Positions 61,471 through 64,000 of a DNA stretch of 64,000 nucleotides are shown here, piece after piece; position 1 is the first letter of the stretch, and every line of letters begins with the position of its first letter. The notes below the pieces were generated by a model. It made no database searches, was not told the origin of the DNA, and saw nothing but the letters and a program-made list of their open reading frames with translations. A program made the translations under genes and the position numbers. The DNA is from Ophioderma brevispina (Eukaryota; Echinodermata; Ophiuroidea; Amphilepidida; Ophiodermatidae): the NCBI GenBank assembly GCA_023653785.1, contig JAMKCH010072455.1:124001-188000 (forward strand), read 5' to 3'.

Positions 61471-62863
61471 CTATAGAGTAGAACATTTTAACACATAAAT
61501 TTTTATACTGGCAGAAACTCTCCTCCTTTATGGTTCAAACAGCTACACTACATTTGTGTCTCCCTTTTTTATAAGGACAGCAAAATAATGGTTATTCCTA
61601 CATTAACCTATTTAAAAAAATGACACCCCACCCAAAAAGGAGACACTTTAAAAGTTTGAAAGACAACTTCTGTTTAAAAACCGAAAGCAAATGTTTAGCA
61701 CTCAGCTGGTCACAAAGACACAATACCTTCTTCTTGTTAAAGCCCACCTTTTTAGCAGTTTTGGTTTTCAAAATGCAACAAACACGCCCCTATTTTTCAG
61801 CAAGTGCATTTTTTTCCCTGTTGTGTACTTGAAATTGTTGTGTAAAGACCTCTGTAAGGGCTTAAGCGTAACGCCCGTATTTGTCCAAGAAAATGATGAT
61901 TTTTATGCTGTGGGCTTCTAAATAAAAGTCGGATCCGACTTTTTTAGACGCAAACCAGTCGTAAAAATGGCATCTTCAGGACCGCTTTAAAATGCTTATG
62001 TGGCTGTTTTTCACAATGAACAATAATAATAAGGTGTTGATATGACCTAACACTAGCAATTTAAAGCCAAAATGGACATTTTGATTTTGGAAAAAATGAC
62101 TGATAGTGGGCTTTACAAGGGTTAAGTCCAAGTTAAACCTTATACTTTTATAACCCCCGAAGTCTAACCGGGCGATATGTTTTTTGATTATCACGGTTTG
62201 TATATGACCAATCAGAAACATCGGTGAGAGAAGCTTAGGGTTTGTATAGGATAAGGTATATTGTGATTGTTATTCAGAAGTTATGTCATGCATATATCAT
62301 AGCTATCAGAAAATACTTTAAGAACTTAGAGACTCAAGGGGATAATGTTACAGAATCTAACAGAGTTTAAGGCACTAATAGTATTTGTTAAATCAGAAAA
62401 TCGAAAAAAAAAATCATCATTCTATGTTTTGCATGCTGTTTGAATAAGCATCCTAACATATCATGTAAGTGATAAAACCAAAATCAGCCTAATAAGAAAA
62501 ACAAATCGGAAATTTGAGTCATTACTGTCCGTACAGACACTTTCAACAACACGTAATGAATGGATATTCGTATCTTTGAACAATGCTGTTTTCTTACTTT
62601 GAAAAAAAAAACTTATGAGAATTGTACAGACTTTTATCTTTTACTTTTAAGCTATTGCTATTCCTACAAAGTTCAGATAATTTGACTATTTCAGGTGGAT
62701 CACTGAGTACCTTTAAAATGGTTTAATATGTTGTCGTAATGTATGCCATAGACACTTTATCATTATTAAGGAATCCGTGAATTTTTGCGTGGAAATTCCA
62801 GTGGAATTTGAATTGAAAAGTATCATTTTTTACATATCGGCCATGGTGTGATTTATCACTTAC
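61471..62863. other. Intron between the first two visible exons
   Basis: No gene or strong repeat recognised. The overlapping plus-strand ORFs at 61620-61921 have no domain features. Confidence 0.4.
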
Positions 62864-63340
62864 TTTCTGCAGGTTCAACGATGGCTTGTATAGAATATTC
62901 CCGCAGTTGAACACCGATATTAAAATCGAGCGTTTGATTTTCTCTTAAACCATTGTAGTGATCACCAATCACAAAGCGGACACACGTGTCACCAACATCG
63001 GGTGTATATTGGAGAGCTCCCGGTATTGACGAATTAAACGACCACCCAATCATGTCTCCAACTTTCACATAAATGCGATCTCTTTTAAGGACCTCGTAAA
63101 CAACATCTTGGTTAGCCTCTTTCGGTGGTATATCGTTGAAACCAACTACTCGGAATCGGGATGAAGTCTCTTTTCTCCACACAATTGCTCTGAAGCGTTG
63201 TTGGTTCTTAGATCGAAAACGCCACTGAGTAAGGACTCCGTCGCAGGGGACTGTGCTATCAGGAGAAACCATTGTCCAACCATTGGCATCATCGATTTCT
63301 TCACGAGCACGAATTTCCCACCCAAGTAAGCCAAAATATC
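62864..63340 (-). CDS. Exon: N-terminal-most visible extracellular domain of the Calx-beta/F5/8C mosaic protein
   Basis: Internal exon of 477 bp, open throughout, encoding about 158 residues. The acceptor is TTACAAAG before 63340 and the donor is GTAAGT after 62864; both junctions are phase 1, like the Calx-beta exons downstream. The protein has the pattern GWTMVSPDSTVPCDGVLTQW, then a basic, aromatic-rich stretch (RFRAIVWRKE), a VVYEV strand, a GDMIGWSF turn and a C-terminal LREYSIQAIVEP. It reads as an all-beta, secreted-type domain. I recall similar sequence in large extracellular proteins of invertebrate deuterostomes but cannot give it a family name. The last residues (IVEPAE) resemble the entry strand of the Calx-beta exons, so it probably abuts one. 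A methionine at 63374 could start an ORF, but the preceding pyrimidine-rich sequence and the phase argue for a splice acceptor. Earlier exons should lie beyond 64000. Confidence 0.75.
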
Positions 63341-64000
63341 CTTTGTAATGAAACAATGGCAATAAATATAACATAATGACTATTTCGACGACGAAACAAG
63401 CAAACTATTAACACTTAAGTATATGGTTTCTTTTTTTGCGTGCGCCATTTTTAACGGTTAATTTGTTTTGCCCGAAATTCACAGCTGTTTGACCCTGTTC
63501 AAACTGTCTCTTTATTTTTAGAGCAATTATAAGCAATGGCGACACGATTTGACAACTAAGTAGAGACATGTAAGAGTTATTATCTCTGAAAATTCAGAGA
63601 GATGCATTTCGGGAATCTTGCCATATAGGCCTTAAATGTCATGATTTGTATATATTGCCCTCTATATGCCTATTCCCATAGAAAGACGTGTAAACTTGAT
63701 TTTTATGAAAAATCATATTTGCCCACAATGAAATTTCATCAAATTTGCACAGGATGTAGTCAGTGCAATTAGTATTCAAAAGTGTGTCGCCGTAGATCTT
63801 TTTTGTTTTATTTTCGTTTTATCATAATAAATGAGACTTTCAAACAGCTGTGAATTATTATGTAATTGCCTAAATATCAGTTACGCATATTTTGATGAAA
63901 AAAAATCAAATCGGCCATGGCGTTATTATTCTAATTAGCATAAACAATTAAGCATTTTGGTGGCGCTATTCAAAATTTGGTTTGCCCCTTAAATCGTACT
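63341..64000. other. Non-coding stretch upstream of the first visible exon
   Basis: Probably intron; no exon homologous to those listed was seen. AACAGCTGTGAATT-like sequence near 63850 is the inverse of AATTCACAGCTGTT near 63475, so a foldback of about 380 bp may lie here. Confidence 0.4.

Overview
This is a non-coding-rich window (AT-rich, with long introns, many families of inverted and tandem repeats, tRNA-derived SINEs and one LTR retrotransposon) from an animal genome. Its one recognisable host gene is an extracellular mosaic of Calx-beta and F5/8C (discoidin) domains, and the LTR element has a domain order reported mainly from deuterostomes. A deuterostome marine invertebrate (hemichordate, echinoderm or cephalochordate-like) is my best guess. 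No species can be named from the sequence.

The host gene lies on the minus strand and spans at least 17046-63340. I could place nine intact exons plus one damaged one, using domain homology, GT/AG sites and matching intron phases. In transcript order they encode a ~160-residue N-terminal extracellular-type domain (62864-63340), a Calx-beta domain split over two exons (61343-61470, damaged, and 53247-53483), a second (51280-51402 and 48506-48829), a third (46897-47019 and 41632-41874), the first part of an F5/8C domain (40718-41004), then after a 23-kb gap the C-terminal half of another Calx-beta (17583-17828) and the start of another F5/8C (17046-17338). All internal Calx-beta junctions are phase 1, so the gene looks built by exon-pair duplication. 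Neither end of the gene is in the window, and some partner exons were not found.

The introns hold most of the remaining structure. From 53.7 to 61.25 kb is a complete but frame-broken Ty3/gypsy-type LTR element on the minus strand, with ~1.1-kb LTRs, a tRNA-Pro-like primer site, a polypurine tract, and the order gag, integrase, reverse transcriptase, RNase H. Integrase lies upstream of reverse transcriptase, the Gmr1-like arrangement. The 41.87-46.90 kb intron is largely a nest of inverted-repeat elements (42061-46732 outer), including a 101-bp MITE with perfect 26-bp ends and a perfect 8-bp target duplication inserted at the 3' end of a tRNA-like sequence.

The left third (1-33 kb) contains no gene I can support. 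It holds a 1.7-2.2 kb direct duplication (1-2250 and 5925-7690), a ~326-bp satellite array that reverses orientation at 11257 (10488-13705), palindromic 60-bp tandem repeats (14005-14350), a foldback array of ~20-bp units (18640-19065), adjacent short arrays that run into degenerate CCCTAA telomere-like repeats (19895-20700), and several duplicated 0.3-1 kb blocks between 24.8 and 33 kb. Repeats carry many one-base insertions and deletions while unique exons are clean. This fits an error-prone long-read assembly in which repeats escaped polishing, so frame damage in repeats should be read with caution.
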